From NCBI GenBank assembly GCA_023433615.1, contig JAEZCJ010000107.1:1-35457 (forward strand): DNA of 35,457 nt, in the 5' to 3' direction. This DNA is from Bacillota bacterium. GTDB taxonomy: Bacteria > Bacillota > Bacilli > Paenibacillales > Paenibacillaceae. Position 1 is the stretch's first letter. Every line of letters starts with the position of its first letter. Below are positions 16,283 to 25,861 of this stretch, piece by piece. Under the pieces are notes generated by a model that did no database searches, was not told where the DNA came from, and worked only from the letters and a program-made list of their open reading frames with translations. The translations under genes and the position numbers were made by a program.

Positions 16283-16570
16283 GAGAAAGTTGTGCGCCGA
16301 GCGCATCATTCGTCTCTCTTCCGCATCTCGTTTCGAGTGTCATGTAATTAAACGCATGGTTCTCGAAAAAGTTGCGAACTGCGGAAAAAAGTTTTGAAAT
16401 CTTTTTGCGCTCGCCGACCGGCCTGCCGAAGCTACTCTCAGAAGCTTTCGTTCGCCGCTCACAGATATGAGTATAGCCCGAGTCGGCGCCTTAAGTCGAT
16501 GCAAAAGATTTTCCATGCAAAATGCTATATCATCATGAGTACCATATGGCTGCATGTATGATGCAGACAT
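16283..16570 (-). other. Long upstream region of the S-layer gene
   Basis: This stretch of about 290 bases between the two large surface-protein genes has no credible gene. It contains an ECF-like site (16351-16373), and a GC-rich segment (about 16400-16490) whose ends, CGCCGAC and GTCGGCG, can pair around an inner AGCTT stem. A TATACT at about 16465 could be a further -10 but lacks a -35. Confidence 0.5.
16351..16373 (-). promoter_or_regulatory. ECF-like second promoter of the S-layer gene
   Basis: The minus strand has GCAACTTTTT then, after AAC-N16, CGTTTAAT. The spacing and the CATGCGT context match the site upstream of the 1228-aa gene, but the -10 is CGTT in place of CGTC. Confidence 0.45.
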
Positions 16571-16604
16571 AAGTAAAGGGACCGCGCGAAGCGTCCCCTT
16601 TACT
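16571..16604 (-). terminator. Hairpin terminator after the 1228-aa SLH gene
   Basis: The stem AAGTAAAGGG-GAC / GTCCCTTTACTT, with one bulge, lies 14 bases after the stop. The U-tract is poor (TTTACTTATG), so termination may be moderate. Confidence 0.6.
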
Positions 16605-16617
16605 TATTATATAGGAT

Positions 16618-19600
16618 TTATACCAGCTTAGCCTTCTTCATAACGCGTACTGTAATGACCGCAGCATCGCCGCGCGTCAGATTCGAACGAGGATCGAAGC
16701 GGAATGTCGGTTTCTCTCCGCCGCTCGTCGTATTCGGAATCCCGGTAATGTAGCCGGCCTTTACGATCGCTTGAACCGAGCTGATCGAGTTCACGTCTTC
16801 GATGAGATTCGCATCCGTGAATGCCTTCTGGAGCGCAGCCTTGTCCTTATCGGTATTCTCGTTTCCTTTAAGTAAGTTCAGCGCCCGGGCAATCATGACC
16901 GCCGCTTGCTCGCGGGTGAGCGGATCCTGCGGCGAGAAGAGCCGCGGCGTTTTGCCTCTTACGATCCCTTTGCGCGCTGCCGTCTCGATATACCGGTAAT
17001 CCCATAGCGTCCCTGGAATTTTGGCCATCGGGACGTCGATGAACGTCAGCTTGTTCACATCCTCATCGTAGTCCAGCTCGATGTTCGCCATCTTTACGAG
17101 CATTTGCGCGAATTCGCCGCGCGTAATGCTGTCATATGCGCCGAATTCATTTGGATCTTTCGCTTCCATAACGCCTCTTGATAGCAGCAGCTCCATAGGA
17201 TCGCGTCCGTATCCATGGCTTACAATATCATTGTAACTATAATTGAGGGACATCACGGCATAGTAGCCGAAAGCATCGAAAGAAGCGGTGACGGTCTTTT
17301 TGTTCACGTCAACTTTTCCGCCGATATTCTCCCACGTCAGGCCATTCAGGCGCCAAATGCTCACGTTATTCGCTGTTACATTGCGGAGATCCGGATCATA
17401 CTTCAACGTAATTTCTCCCCGCTGCGACGGCTCAAGCCAGAAACTCTTGTCGTTGACACGCGACATGAATGCCGGATAATCGGCGCCCGTCATGTAGGGA
17501 TGCTCAGCCGGTACAGAAACATACTCGCCTGATACATTCTTCATGTAGCCTGCGTCAACCCAATATAGACTCGAGACCATCAGGTAATGGCTTAGCGGCG
17601 CTACACGCGATCTCATGACAGGGTTCTCAAGAATTTGCGTGATCGTGCCGTCAGTATTATACGATTTGACCGTACGCCCGTCGTTCTTATCGGCGATCCC
17701 GAACAGAATCTCTTGCGATTCGAACAGATCGGTATTGTTGTCAGGCATTCCCTTTACCCGTACTTGCTGAAGATACGTGTTTTTCGGGAAGGTGACCGAC
17801 AGATCGCCGTTGAATACATTCATCTTGCTTTCAAGCGTCTGCCTGTACTGTGCCCCTACAGAGCTGTCCCCAGCGTAAGTGACCACGATCGTATCGTCGA
17901 ATTTCGTCTTGCCGTCTTCACTCTGGTAGACCGTAAATTTGATCCGGTTGCTGCCGGGCTTAAGACCCGTATAGGTCATGCGGAAAATATCGTTCAGCCC
18001 TTTTGTCATTTCCTGCTTGCCGAGCACGATTTTGACCGCGCCAGGGGCCAGGATACTGATATTCAAGAAATTCTGGTTAACGAGCTTCTCCTTAGGCAGT
18101 TTCGGCGACAACACTTGATATTTCGGATTCTCGCGCGTGACGGTGATCGTCTCGGTCGCGCTGGCAGATCCTTTGATAACTTGGATCGTGAACGTTTTTG
18201 GACCCGTCTTTTCCAGGTCGGCTTTCATTCGCCAGTTCACGCCGCCTACATGCGTGAGATTCGCATTCGCTTGTGCCCATGGCGTGCCCGACGTGCTTTC
18301 TGCCATGGCGACTTGCTTACCATCGATCTTGACGATCAATTTCTCTGCATTCGTGATTTTAAACAATACGTCAACTTTCTCTTCGGTCGTCGAGTATTGC
18401 CGATCGCCCACATCAATGAAGAACGGATCAGGCGTTTCAGTCGTGATTGCGATATCGGTCGGATCCAGATCCCGTACAGGGTTGACCCAATTAATCGTTG
18501 GCACATCCGTCGAGAAGTAGTACACGGTTACCGTTGTCGAGATCGGGATACCGTTGGATATGGCGGTGAATGTCAGCGTGTTCGGACCTTCCACCATCGC
18601 CACGCCTGCGCGAACGGTGAATACCCCAGTTGCCGGATCAATGTAGAATATACCATCGTCCGTTATAGACACGTTCTTAGTCGTGCCGTTAAACGTGAGT
18701 TTCAATTCATCGTAGTCTGCCGGACTGAAGTTGATCAATCGTCCGCGAATCCCCTTCAGCGTCGCTTCACCAGGAATAGCCAAATTATGAAGATCCGCTG
18801 ACTCGTCGAAAGCCGGCATGCCGTTCGCCAGATTCGTCAATCGAATGGATGGGATAGGCAAGTATTCCGCATTTCTCGACACGATATCGGTGTTGGCGCT
18901 TTCCGTGACCGAGAACCGCAGCGACTGCTTCCCTTGCGGGAGCTTCGTAATTTTAAAAACACGATAGGTTGTTGTGGTCGCCGGCGTGCCCGTTGTCACT
19001 GCATAGTCCAGGTCGCTCTTTGCCAGTTCTGCACTCGCTACCGTTGATCCCTCTAAGAACGCATTCATGTCGACGGTAACTGCAGGAGTTCCGCCGATCG
19101 ATTTGCTTGTTTCTACTTGAACATAAATCGGGAGCGAAGGAACGTTCAACATCTGATCCACAGGAAAATCCGTTGTTGACGTTACAGAGTTAACCGTATC
19201 CCCGCCACTGTTCTCCACCACGCCTTGCAACAGCTTGATGCCTTTAATGTAAGCGAGCGATGTATTGAGGATTTTGAACTTCACTCTCGTATTGGTGGTA
19301 ACTCCGCGCCAATTATCTTTAATATTAACCGCGTATTCGCCATTGGCACTCTTGCCTAATAGCTGATCGGTTGTGGCAAAGCTATAGATGACAATATTGC
19401 CCTGCGTACTGAACTTCGTAATCGTCGTTGCATCCTCTTCGTCATCGATCAAAGCACCTGCAGCGCTAACCATTTGGGCCGTAATCAACGGAGCGGCAGG
19501 TTCCGCCCCGCCTGGCAGTTGGAATGCGATTTTACCCGTTACAGCACCATCCGCCAAGGACGTCATCGAAGAGCCGTCGATTGCGGCACTTCCAACCCTT

Positions 19601-20304
19601 AGGTCGTATACAGTGGATGTACCGTCGAAATATACTAGCTTGCGTGTGACCTGATAGGTCTTCCCAGCATTCTCGGCTACGATCGTGAGCGTGTTGACGC
19701 CTTTTGTCAGGCCCAAATTCTCAGCCGAGAAGGACTCTCCTCCGCCGGAAAATGCTTTCTTGCCGTTAACTGTGACATCGATTGTGTTCTTCGCTTTAAT
19801 GAGTATTACCGGCTGGAGAGGACCCGCAACTAACGGTTCACCGCCGTCAGGAATGATGCGTCCGTCCGACAAGCTAATCTCGGTAATGATCGGTACGTTG
19901 CCGAACAGCACATATGCCGCGCCGTCAACAACCGTCCCGGTAGCGTTACGGCCCGATACGGTGATGCGGTTCAAGCCCTCATACAATTGGACGCCCGTGA
20001 ACATGAAGTCCTTGCCGCCGCTTATGATCGGCTGCGTACTGCCGTTGGATATCGCGTTGACGGTGCTGCCGACCAGTTGTTCAACCTTGTAGGTAATGCT
20101 GTCTGCGGCGACGCCCGTGAAAGAACCTTCAATATCGACAATCTGTGTCGAGATCTCGGTCGGATTCGATTCGCTTTCGCTAAAATGTTTAAAGGTAAAG
20201 AAAACGCCGGCTTCTGCCTTGTCCATCGGCCCCCACGGTACCATCGTCGCAATTAGCACGATGGCGAGCGAGAGGCTCATAAGCTTATTCCACATTCTTG
20301 CCAC
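16618..20304 (-). CDS. Very large surface protein with C-terminal SLH domains
   Basis: The protein has 1228 residues with a signal peptide (LMSLSLAIVLIATMVPWG, cleavage near AEA). Most of the length is a chain of beta-rich Ig-like domains with recurring GxNTLTF/V and V-x-V-x-G-K motifs (for example EGLNRITVSG, KGVNTLTIVAE, EGPNTLTFTA, PGSNRIKFTV). A conserved segment follows around residues 850-1030. The last 190 residues hold three SLH domains with the binding motifs ITRGE, LTREQ and LTRGD. The start is GTG at 20304, with GAGGAGG 7 bases upstream. It lies between the tagO terminator and the main S-layer gene and has its own ECF-like promoter. It is probably an SLH-anchored companion of the S-layer. 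I cannot say whether it forms a lattice. Confidence 0.9.
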   Translation of the reverse strand: MARMWNKLMSLSLAIVLIATMVPWGPMDKAEAGVFFTFKHFSESESNPTEISTQIVDIEGSFTGVAADSITYKVEQLVGSTVNAISNGSTQPIISGGKDFMFTGVQLYEGLNRITVSGRNATGTVVDGAAYVLFGNVPIITEISLSDGRIIPDGGEPLVAGPLQPVILIKAKNTIDVTVNGKKAFSGGGESFSAENLGLTKGVNTLTIVAENAGKTYQVTRKLVYFDGTSTVYDLRVGSAAIDGSSMTSLADGAVTGKIAFQLPGGAEPAAPLITAQMVSAAGALIDDEEDATTITKFSTQGNIVIYSFATTDQLLGKSANGEYAVNIKDNWRGVTTNTRVKFKILNTSLAYIKGIKLLQGVVENSGGDTVNSVTSTTDFPVDQMLNVPSLPIYVQVETSKSIGGTPAVTVDMNAFLEGSTVASAELAKSDLDYAVTTGTPATTTTYRVFKITKLPQGKQSLRFSVTESANTDIVSRNAEYLPIPSIRLTNLANGMPAFDESADLHNLAIPGEATLKGIRGRLINFSPADYDELKLTFNGTTKNVSITDDGIFYIDPATGVFTVRAGVAMVEGPNTLTFTAISNGIPISTTVTVYYFSTDVPTINWVNPVRDLDPTDIAITTETPDPFFIDVGDRQYSTTEEKVDVLFKITNAEKLIVKIDGKQVAMAESTSGTPWAQANANLTHVGGVNWRMKADLEKTGPKTFTIQVIKGSASATETITVTRENPKYQVLSPKLPKEKLVNQNFLNISILAPGAVKIVLGKQEMTKGLNDIFRMTYTGLKPGSNRIKFTVYQSEDGKTKFDDTIVVTYAGDSSVGAQYRQTLESKMNVFNGDLSVTFPKNTYLQQVRVKGMPDNNTDLFESQEILFGIADKNDGRTVKSYNTDGTITQILENPVMRSRVAPLSHYLMVSSLYWVDAGYMKNVSGEYVSVPAEHPYMTGADYPAFMSRVNDKSFWLEPSQRGEITLKYDPDLRNVTANNVSIWRLNGLTWENIGGKVDVNKKTVTASFDAFGYYAVMSLNYSYNDIVSHGYGRDPMELLLSRGVMEAKDPNEFGAYDSITRGEFAQMLVKMANIELDYDEDVNKLTFIDVPMAKIPGTLWDYRYIETAARKGIVRGKTPRLFSPQDPLTREQAAVMIARALNLLKGNENTDKDKAALQKAFTDANLIEDVNSISSVQAIVKAGYITGIPNTTSGGEKPTFRFDPRSNLTRGDAAVITVRVMKKAKLV

Positions 20305-20414
20305 TTGTATTCCTCCTCATGTATGGTAACTGTTGCTTGTCCACTCTTGTCTACGCTACAACCCCGCGCGCTCACCCCTTCACATCTTCGACAAAATTCC
20401 CTGCTGCTTCTTTA

Positions 20415-20437
20415 GACGCATGCTTTTCCCAAAAGTT
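20415..20437 (-). promoter_or_regulatory. ECF-sigma-like promoter, 1228-aa gene
   Basis: The minus strand has GGAACTTTT, 13 bases, GTCTAAA; counted as AAC-N16-CGTC it is a full ECF core. Transcription would begin near 20405, about 100 bases before the GTG start. Confidence 0.7.
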
Positions 20438-20490
20438 CCGTACATTTGTTATCGGCTGTCGAACGGCGAATCTTTAGTCTTATACACAAC

Positions 20491-20526
20491 AAAAAGAGCC
20501 GAAATCCCTTACGGGACAACGGCTCT
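20491..20526 (-). terminator. Intrinsic terminator of tagO
   Basis: The outer stem AGAGCCG / CGGCTCT encloses an inner GTCCC / GGGAT stem, and is followed by TTTTTGTTG on the minus strand. It ends the tagO unit before the 1228-aa gene. Confidence 0.85.
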
Positions 20527-20551
20527 CGGGTTTTCCAAGAAAAATATCGGC

Positions 20552-21688
20552 CTACTTGCCGCGCGACTGCGTCTCTGGCTTCATGCGCATTCTGGCCAGG
20601 AAATTCAGGACCGGACGCTTCGTCTTGTCGACAATGCCGATGACCTCGGCACCGATCTGCAGGACGAACATCAGCACCGCGATGACGACGAACGTCACCC
20701 AGTTGGCGGCTTGCGACTGCACGACGACGGACTGCACGATCGCGCATGCGCCGAAGAAGGCAGCGATGCCGTAGATGATCAGGACCGTGCGGCGGTGACT
20801 GTAGCCCAGCTCGCGGAGGCAATGGTGCAGGTGACCCTTGTCCGGCGCGAAAATCGGTTTCTTGTTCACCATGCGGCGCACGATCGCGAAGAACGTGTCC
20901 GACAGCGGCACGCCGATAATGAGCAGCGGCGTTACGAACGAGACGACGGCGACCTGCTTGAAGCCCAGCATCGACAGCGTCGCAAGCGCGAAGCCGAGGA
21001 ACAGCGATCCGGAATCGCCCATGAAGATCTTCGCCGGATGGAAGTTGAACACCAGGAATCCGATGACCCCGCCGAGCAGCAGCGCGCTGACGAGAATAAC
21101 CGGCTCGGAGCCCATCAGGCTGGCCATGACGAGGATCGTGCCGATCGCGATGGCCGATACGCCGGCCGCGAGGCCGTCCAATCCGTCGATCAGGTTGATG
21201 GCGTTCGTGCAGCCGACGATCCAGAAGATCGTCAGCGGGATCGCGAGCCATTCCGCGACCGGCTGCATCGTGTCGCCGAACGGAATGTTCAGCAGGTTGA
21301 TCTTGATGCCGAAACCGAATACGACGACGCAGGCTGCGGCGATCTGGCCTAACAGCTTCACCTTGGCCGACAGCTCGAAGCGGTCGTCCAAGGCGCCGAT
21401 CAGCACGATAATCGTGCCGCCGACGAGCAGACCCTTGATCAGGTTCATATCATACGTATTAAGCAATCCTTCCGGGAGGAAAGGATACAGCAGCAAGAAT
21501 CCAACGACGAATGCGGCGTAGATCGCGAGACCGCCCAAGCGAGGCATGATTCGCGTATGCACTTTGCGGGCATTCGGCTTGTCGATCGCGCCTACCTTGA
21601 ATGCGAGCTTCTTGACCCAAGGGGTCATCATAAGCGCTATTAATAAAGCAATGGCAAATCCGAGTCCATAGTACACGCCAACTGGCAT
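20552..21688 (-). CDS. tagO: Undecaprenyl-phosphate GlcNAc-1-phosphate transferase
   Basis: This polytopic membrane enzyme of the MraY/WecA/TagO family has 378 residues. It transfers a HexNAc-1-phosphate, usually GlcNAc-1-P, to undecaprenyl phosphate on the inner membrane face, the first step of secondary wall polymer synthesis. Family motifs are in order: RKVHTRIMPRLGG, GALDDRFELSAKVKLLGQ (the Mg-binding DD), NAINLIDGLDGLAAG, FMGDSGSLFLGF and the loop DKGHLHH. About ten membrane helices are visible. The start is ATG at 21688 with AAAGGAG 10 bases upstream. It follows tagA by about 100 bases and has its own promoter, so it can be expressed apart from the csaB operon. Confidence 0.95.
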   Translation of the reverse strand: MPVGVYYGLGFAIALLIALMMTPWVKKLAFKVGAIDKPNARKVHTRIMPRLGGLAIYAAFVVGFLLLYPFLPEGLLNTYDMNLIKGLLVGGTIIVLIGALDDRFELSAKVKLLGQIAAACVVVFGFGIKINLLNIPFGDTMQPVAEWLAIPLTIFWIVGCTNAINLIDGLDGLAAGVSAIAIGTILVMASLMGSEPVILVSALLLGGVIGFLVFNFHPAKIFMGDSGSLFLGFALATLSMLGFKQVAVVSFVTPLLIIGVPLSDTFFAIVRRMVNKKPIFAPDKGHLHHCLRELGYSHRRTVLIIYGIAAFFGACAIVQSVVVQSQAANWVTFVVIAVLMFVLQIGAEVIGIVDKTKRPVLNFLARMRMKPETQSRGK

Positions 21689-21723
21689 CTAGTCGACACT
21701 CCTTTTTTATCATAACGGATTGA

Positions 21724-21753
21724 ATTATACTCCGTTCGATAAAGATTATCCAA
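21724..21753 (-). promoter_or_regulatory. Sigma-A promoter of tagO
   Basis: The minus strand has TTGGAT, 18 bases, TATAAT, within the tagA-tagO gap. Confidence 0.65.
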
Positions 21754-21792
21754 TGCCGTTTTCAACCGATTTTCACGGTTTTCACGACATTT

Positions 21793-22563
21793 TCATGAAG
21801 AAGAGGGCCGTTTTGCGATGTTTTCTCTCGCGCGAATGACTTTTAATGCGAATTTCGGCAGCGCAAGCATTCTTCCGGCGCGCGTCGGCTGCTTGAGCAG
21901 CCGGTACAACCACTCCATCCGCAGCTTCTGCATGGCGACCGGAGCGCGCTTCATCTTGCCCGCGATGATGTCCAGGCTGCCGCCTACGCCCATCATGACA
22001 GGCACGCCTAGCGCATCTTTATGGCGGCCGATCCACGGCTCCTGCGTCATCAAGTCGCGCGCGACGAATAACAGGTCAGGCGCTGCCTTGCGAATCTCCG
22101 CCACGACGGCTTCGTCCTCGTCGGGGCCGAAATAGCCGTTCCGGAAGCCCGCGAGCTTCACGAGCGGATAGCTCTCCTGCAGGTTCCGCGCGGCAGCCTC
22201 GATCGTCTCCTGGTTCGTGCCCAGCAGATAGACGGACCAGCGGCGGCGCTCGCCTTCGCGCATCAGCTCGTGCAGCAGGTCGAAGCCTGCCACCCGCTCC
22301 TGCACGGGATCGCCGACGTATTCCGATGCCCAGACGACGCCTGCGCCGTCCGGAACGACCAACTCGGCTTCCTCAAGCACGCGGTAATACGCGTCATGAT
22401 CGAGCCCGGCCATCAGCATGATCGGGTTGCCGGTCACGACTTGCGACGGCTCGCGCCGCTCGATCACGCCGGCCAGGTAGTTGACCGTTTCCTTCATATT
22501 CATCTTGGAGAAATGGATGCCGAAGATCGGCACGGTCGGATAAGGCTTAGCAGTCGGTCTCAT
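21793..22563 (-). CDS. tagA: WecG/TagA/CpsF-family glycosyltransferase
   Basis: The protein has 256 residues. The family uses a nucleotide sugar, classically UDP-ManNAc, to add the second sugar to undecaprenyl-PP-GlcNAc at the inner membrane face. Visible motifs are TVPIFGIHFSKMNMKETV, VTGNPIMLM, the active-site segment VVPDGAGVVWASE, and RVAGFDLLHELM; a basic C-terminus (RMEWLYRLLKQPTRAGR) fits the membrane-association tail. I chose ATG at 22563: GAGGTGA lies 11 bases upstream and the csaB stop ends 11 bases before it. Reading further upstream only runs back inside csaB. In Paenibacillaceae this enzyme, TagO and CsaB build the polymer that SLH domains bind. Confidence 0.93.
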   Translation of the reverse strand: MRPTAKPYPTVPIFGIHFSKMNMKETVNYLAGVIERREPSQVVTGNPIMLMAGLDHDAYYRVLEEAELVVPDGAGVVWASEYVGDPVQERVAGFDLLHELMREGERRRWSVYLLGTNQETIEAAARNLQESYPLVKLAGFRNGYFGPDEDEAVVAEIRKAAPDLLFVARDLMTQEPWIGRHKDALGVPVMMGVGGSLDIIAGKMKRAPVAMQKLRMEWLYRLLKQPTRAGRMLALPKFALKVIRARENIAKRPSSS

Positions 22564-22574
22564 GGCAAACAATG

Positions 22575-23738
22575 TCACCTCGTATGATTTAGACGCAGGT
22601 CCGTCACGATATGTTGTGCAGGCAGCTGCGACGCTTCGCGGAGCAGTTCGATCGCGCCGCCGTGCTTCGCCTGCCACCCCGTCCTGCCGCCCTCGGCGAG
22701 CAGCGCTTCGGCGGCGTCCGCGAAGGCCTCGGCGGCAAGCGCCTCCGTGGTGCCGATCGGCTCAAGCTCGAGGCGGGCCAGGAATTGATCGATCTTCGGA
22801 TCATAGGACAGGCCCAGCATCGGCACGCGGCGGTTCGCCGCGTAGATTAAAGCATGCAGGCGCATGCCGAACACGATGGCGCAGCGGTCGACCGCCAGCA
22901 GCATCTGCTGGGGGTCGTCCCCAGGCGCCAGCAGCTCGGCCGTGCTCGGGCCGATATCGCCGAGCCGTTCCATGACCGCCCGCGATGCATCGACATCGCC
23001 GCCGGGCGTATGGAACGGCAAGAAGCAGAGGCGCACCGGGCGCCGCCTAGCGAGAGCGGCCAGCGCTTCTGCGGCACGCGCCAGGTCGGCGCCGTCCTTG
23101 CGCCAATGGCGCAGGGATACGCCGACGATCGGCGTGCCGTCTGCAGAGACGGGAGCCGGGCTCGCGGACGACGAAGCTGCGCCGTTCGGCAACGGCAGCC
23201 CCATGACCGGGTCAGGCACGACCTCGACCCGGCCGGGCTTGACGCCGATCCGCGCAAGCAATGCGGCGGATTCGGCGTCCCGTACCGAGATATAGCGGCT
23301 CTTGTTCATGACGTCGCGAATAAGCGGGTCCATCCATCGGCGATTCACGGGGCCGATGCCTTGCGAGTATATATAAGTCGGCTTGCCCAGAAGCTGCGCC
23401 AGCTTGAGTACGCCTGTGTAATAAGGAATCGTCTTCGCCGAAGTCGCGTCCTGCAGCAAGCTTCCGCCGCCGCTGATGAGACCGTCGCAGCTGCGCAGCG
23501 CGCCGAGCAAGTCGGCCGGACGCATGCGATGCACGGCTTCGACTCCGTACATCCCGGTCGTCCCAGCCGGATCGCCCGACAGCACGACCGGCTGCACGTT
23601 CACGCCCTGCTTCGCGCCTTGAGCCTCCAGGGCGTTCAGAATCGACTTCAGCACCGCCTCGTCGCCGCTGTTATGGAAGCCGTAATAACCGGATACCGCT
23701 ACGCGGACTGTCTTGCGGCCTTGCGATTGATCGACCAT
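22575..23738 (-). CDS. csaB: Polysaccharide pyruvyl transferase CsaB
   Basis: The protein has about 387 residues. CsaB adds a pyruvyl ketal to the secondary cell-wall polymer, creating the ligand of SLH domains. Visible blocks are VRVAVSGYYGFHNSGDEAVL at the N-terminus, CDGLISGGGSLLQDATS, PTYIYSQGIGP, ISVRDAESAALL, VVPDPVMGL, VGVSLRHW and the C-terminal FGMRLHALIYA, all typical of the family. I chose ATG at 23738, with AAGGAG 10 bases upstream; an ATG three codons earlier leaves one base. The first 40 bases overlap the end of the DUF5693 gene, which implies translational coupling. The many SLH proteins here give a direct reason for its presence. Confidence 0.95.
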   Translation of the reverse strand: MVDQSQGRKTVRVAVSGYYGFHNSGDEAVLKSILNALEAQGAKQGVNVQPVVLSGDPAGTTGMYGVEAVHRMRPADLLGALRSCDGLISGGGSLLQDATSAKTIPYYTGVLKLAQLLGKPTYIYSQGIGPVNRRWMDPLIRDVMNKSRYISVRDAESAALLARIGVKPGRVEVVPDPVMGLPLPNGAASSSASPAPVSADGTPIVGVSLRHWRKDGADLARAAEALAALARRRPVRLCFLPFHTPGGDVDASRAVMERLGDIGPSTAELLAPGDDPQQMLLAVDRCAIVFGMRLHALIYAANRRVPMLGLSYDPKIDQFLARLELEPIGTTEALAAEAFADAAEALLAEGGRTGWQAKHGGAIELLREASQLPAQHIVTDLRLNHTR

Positions 23739-25849
23739 GCGCGCCATGCTCCTTCCCCGATCTGCCAGACAGCGATGAGCGCCAGCCCGACCAGGAAGCC
23801 AAGCCCCAGACCGAGCAGCACGCGGACGAACGAGATCGCGATCGGCGTATGAATATGCGCGAACGTGTCAACGATCGACAGCTGCCCCATCGCGGCCACG
23901 ATCATGATTACCCAGGCTGCGCGGTAACGAAGCGCCAGGAACAAGCCGAGCAGGAACAACGGATGCGCCAGCATGAATTCCTTGAGCCGCGGACGCACCC
24001 CGAACGTGCTCTCCAGTACGTTGCGGAACAGCAGCTCCAACGAAGTCGCGGTGCCTGCATTGCCGGTCCGGGACAAGTAGTACATGCCCACGACGCCGAG
24101 CACAGCCGCAACGGCTACCCAGAGTACGGTAATCTGCAGGCGAAGCAGCTTGCGAAGCTGATCGACAGGCGACTTGCCTGTATAGAGGAACACGTAGAGC
24201 GCGACGAGTCCGAGCGGTGCCAAGTGCAAGAGGCTGACGCCGCGGAACTGCTGCAGCACCAAGCTGTACGTAATGTTCGTCAGCAGGCCGTACACGAATG
24301 CCGTGCCGAGCACGGACATCGCGGATGTGACGACGTACAGCCCGATTGCCGACACGAGCCTTTTGCCTGCAGGCATATCCGGGAACACCCACTTCCCGCC
24401 GAACAGCTTGTCCGACGCAGCGCCTGCCGCGGCAGCAGTTCGGCTGCCATCGTCAGCGCCTCCCCACTCGCCGCCGACAGACCTGCGATTACCCTCTGTA
24501 TGCGCCCGTACGCGTCCGAACGCCCACAGCATCGCGAGCGTAGGCACCGCAATCGACGCGCCAAGCGCGAGCGCCTGCTCCAGCAGCGCCGCGTTCAAGA
24601 CGAACAAGCCTGCGCTGCCTGCCAAGCCTAAGCCGAACACTGCCAGCGTCGACCACGGCAAGAACGCCCCGACGAGCAGCGCAATGATCGCGATCGCGCC
24701 AAGCGCCGTCACGGCTCGCAGCGCTTTTTGCCAGCCGGCGTACTCATAGTCGAACTTCACGGCGATGCCGGGCTCATAGCCGAAATCGGCCAACCTTTCC
24801 ACCGCCCCCTGATCCTTCGACGTGCCTGCCAGCGCATCCTTGATGTTCGAGAGCGGGTGCACGACCGCCCCTTTCGTCACGCTCCGGAGCGGAGCGCCGT
24901 TAATGTAGAACAATCGAATGTTGCGATCCTTCGCAGCCAGCAGGAAGCGATCCGCGATGGCTGCAGGACTCATCGACGCCGCATCGCCCTCGGAAAGCGA
25001 GTACAGGCGCGCGACATCGTAATCCGTATCGTAAGCAAGACGGTTCAGCCCGCCCTGCGGCACTTTCAAATTCTCGATCGCCGCGATTCCGATGCCGTAT
25101 TCGCGCAGCAGCGAGGCAAAGTGATCCAGGCTCTTCAATTCCCCGCGGTCGCTGAAGCCCTTCGCGTTATCCCCTTCGAACAGGATTCGCGTAACGCCCA
25201 GCTCCGCGAACCGCTGGAACAACGCTTCCGTCTCCTCCGCGTCGTACGGACGTCTGTAGTCCGACAGCCGCGGCATGATGTGGAACCCCTCTGCGGCCAG
25301 TTGCTCGAGCGCCAGCGGATCGGGCAGCATCGACTTCACGAGCGCATTCTCGACCGGCGTCTCCAGCACGAATCCGTCACGGCCGCCGTACGACCACTCG
25401 CGCACCGCGATGCCGTCTCTCTCGAACGTGCTTGCGATGAGCGGCGCAATCGCGCTGCGCGACGCTTCGTCCGCGAACAGCACATAAGCGAAATTCTCGT
25501 TCAGCGGTGCCGGCTCGCCTTGCAGCGAAGCTGCCTGCGCTGAGTTATAGAGGGTCAGGCGTCCCGCCCAGCTCAACTCCTCGAATGTGCTCTCGAACAC
25601 CGCCATCGTCGTGACGCCGGCTTCCTTAAGTTCCTTCAGCTGCTCCGCCACGAACTGCTGCGGGTGCGCCTGATACGCGCCGATCATGAGCAGATCGCGG
25701 TAGTCGAACACGTATTCCACCTCGGTCGAGGTGCCTTCCATGCCATGTCGGGCGAAGCCCAGCGGCAATGCCGCAAGGACGCCGAGAGCCGTTAAGGCCC
25801 AGAGCAATGTCCGGGCCATTCGATTCAACTTCTTGTATGCAGTTAGCAA
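23699..25849 (-). CDS. DUF5693-family polytopic membrane protein
   Basis: The protein has about 716 residues. An N-terminal helix (LLWALTALGVLAALPLGFA) is followed by a large extracytoplasmic domain to about residue 385, with a barrel-like appearance (KELKEAGVTTMAVFEST, AELGVTRILFEGDNAKGF, LREYGIGIAAIE). The C-terminal half has about eight membrane helices. I believe it belongs to DUF5693, which is found beside csaB in related genomes; no biochemical role is known to me. I chose TTG at 25849, with AAGGAG 8 bases upstream overlapping the pgcA stop; GTG at 25858 would sit on that site. The gene overlaps csaB by 40 bases. Position suggests a part in polymer flipping or ligation, which is inference. 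Confidence 0.82.
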   Translation of the reverse strand: MLTAYKKLNRMARTLLWALTALGVLAALPLGFARHGMEGTSTEVEYVFDYRDLLMIGAYQAHPQQFVAEQLKELKEAGVTTMAVFESTFEELSWAGRLTLYNSAQAASLQGEPAPLNENFAYVLFADEASRSAIAPLIASTFERDGIAVREWSYGGRDGFVLETPVENALVKSMLPDPLALEQLAAEGFHIMPRLSDYRRPYDAEETEALFQRFAELGVTRILFEGDNAKGFSDRGELKSLDHFASLLREYGIGIAAIENLKVPQGGLNRLAYDTDYDVARLYSLSEGDAASMSPAAIADRFLLAAKDRNIRLFYINGAPLRSVTKGAVVHPLSNIKDALAGTSKDQGAVERLADFGYEPGIAVKFDYEYAGWQKALRAVTALGAIAIIALLVGAFLPWSTLAVFGLGLAGSAGLFVLNAALLEQALALGASIAVPTLAMLWAFGRVRAHTEGNRRSVGGEWGGADDGSRTAAAAGAASDKLFGGKWVFPDMPAGKRLVSAIGLYVVTSAMSVLGTAFVYGLLTNITYSLVLQQFRGVSLLHLAPLGLVALYVFLYTGKSPVDQLRKLLRLQITVLWVAVAAVLGVVGMYYLSRTGNAGTATSLELLFRNVLESTFGVRPRLKEFMLAHPLFLLGLFLALRYRAAWVIMIVAAMGQLSIVDTFAHIHTPIAISFVRVLLGLGLGFLVGLALIAVWQIGEGAWRAWSINRKAARQSA

Positions 25850-25861
25850 GCTGTCCACTCC

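Noticed and set aside
16400..16490. A cyclic-di-GMP or other known riboswitch upstream of the S-layer gene
   Set aside because: The segment can fold but I found no conserved core of any riboswitch class; it is reported only as a structured segment.
22564..22677. A longer TagA start inside csaB
   Set aside because: The extra residues are antifamily sequence encoded by the csaB 3' end; the ATG at 22563 gives a normal-length protein.
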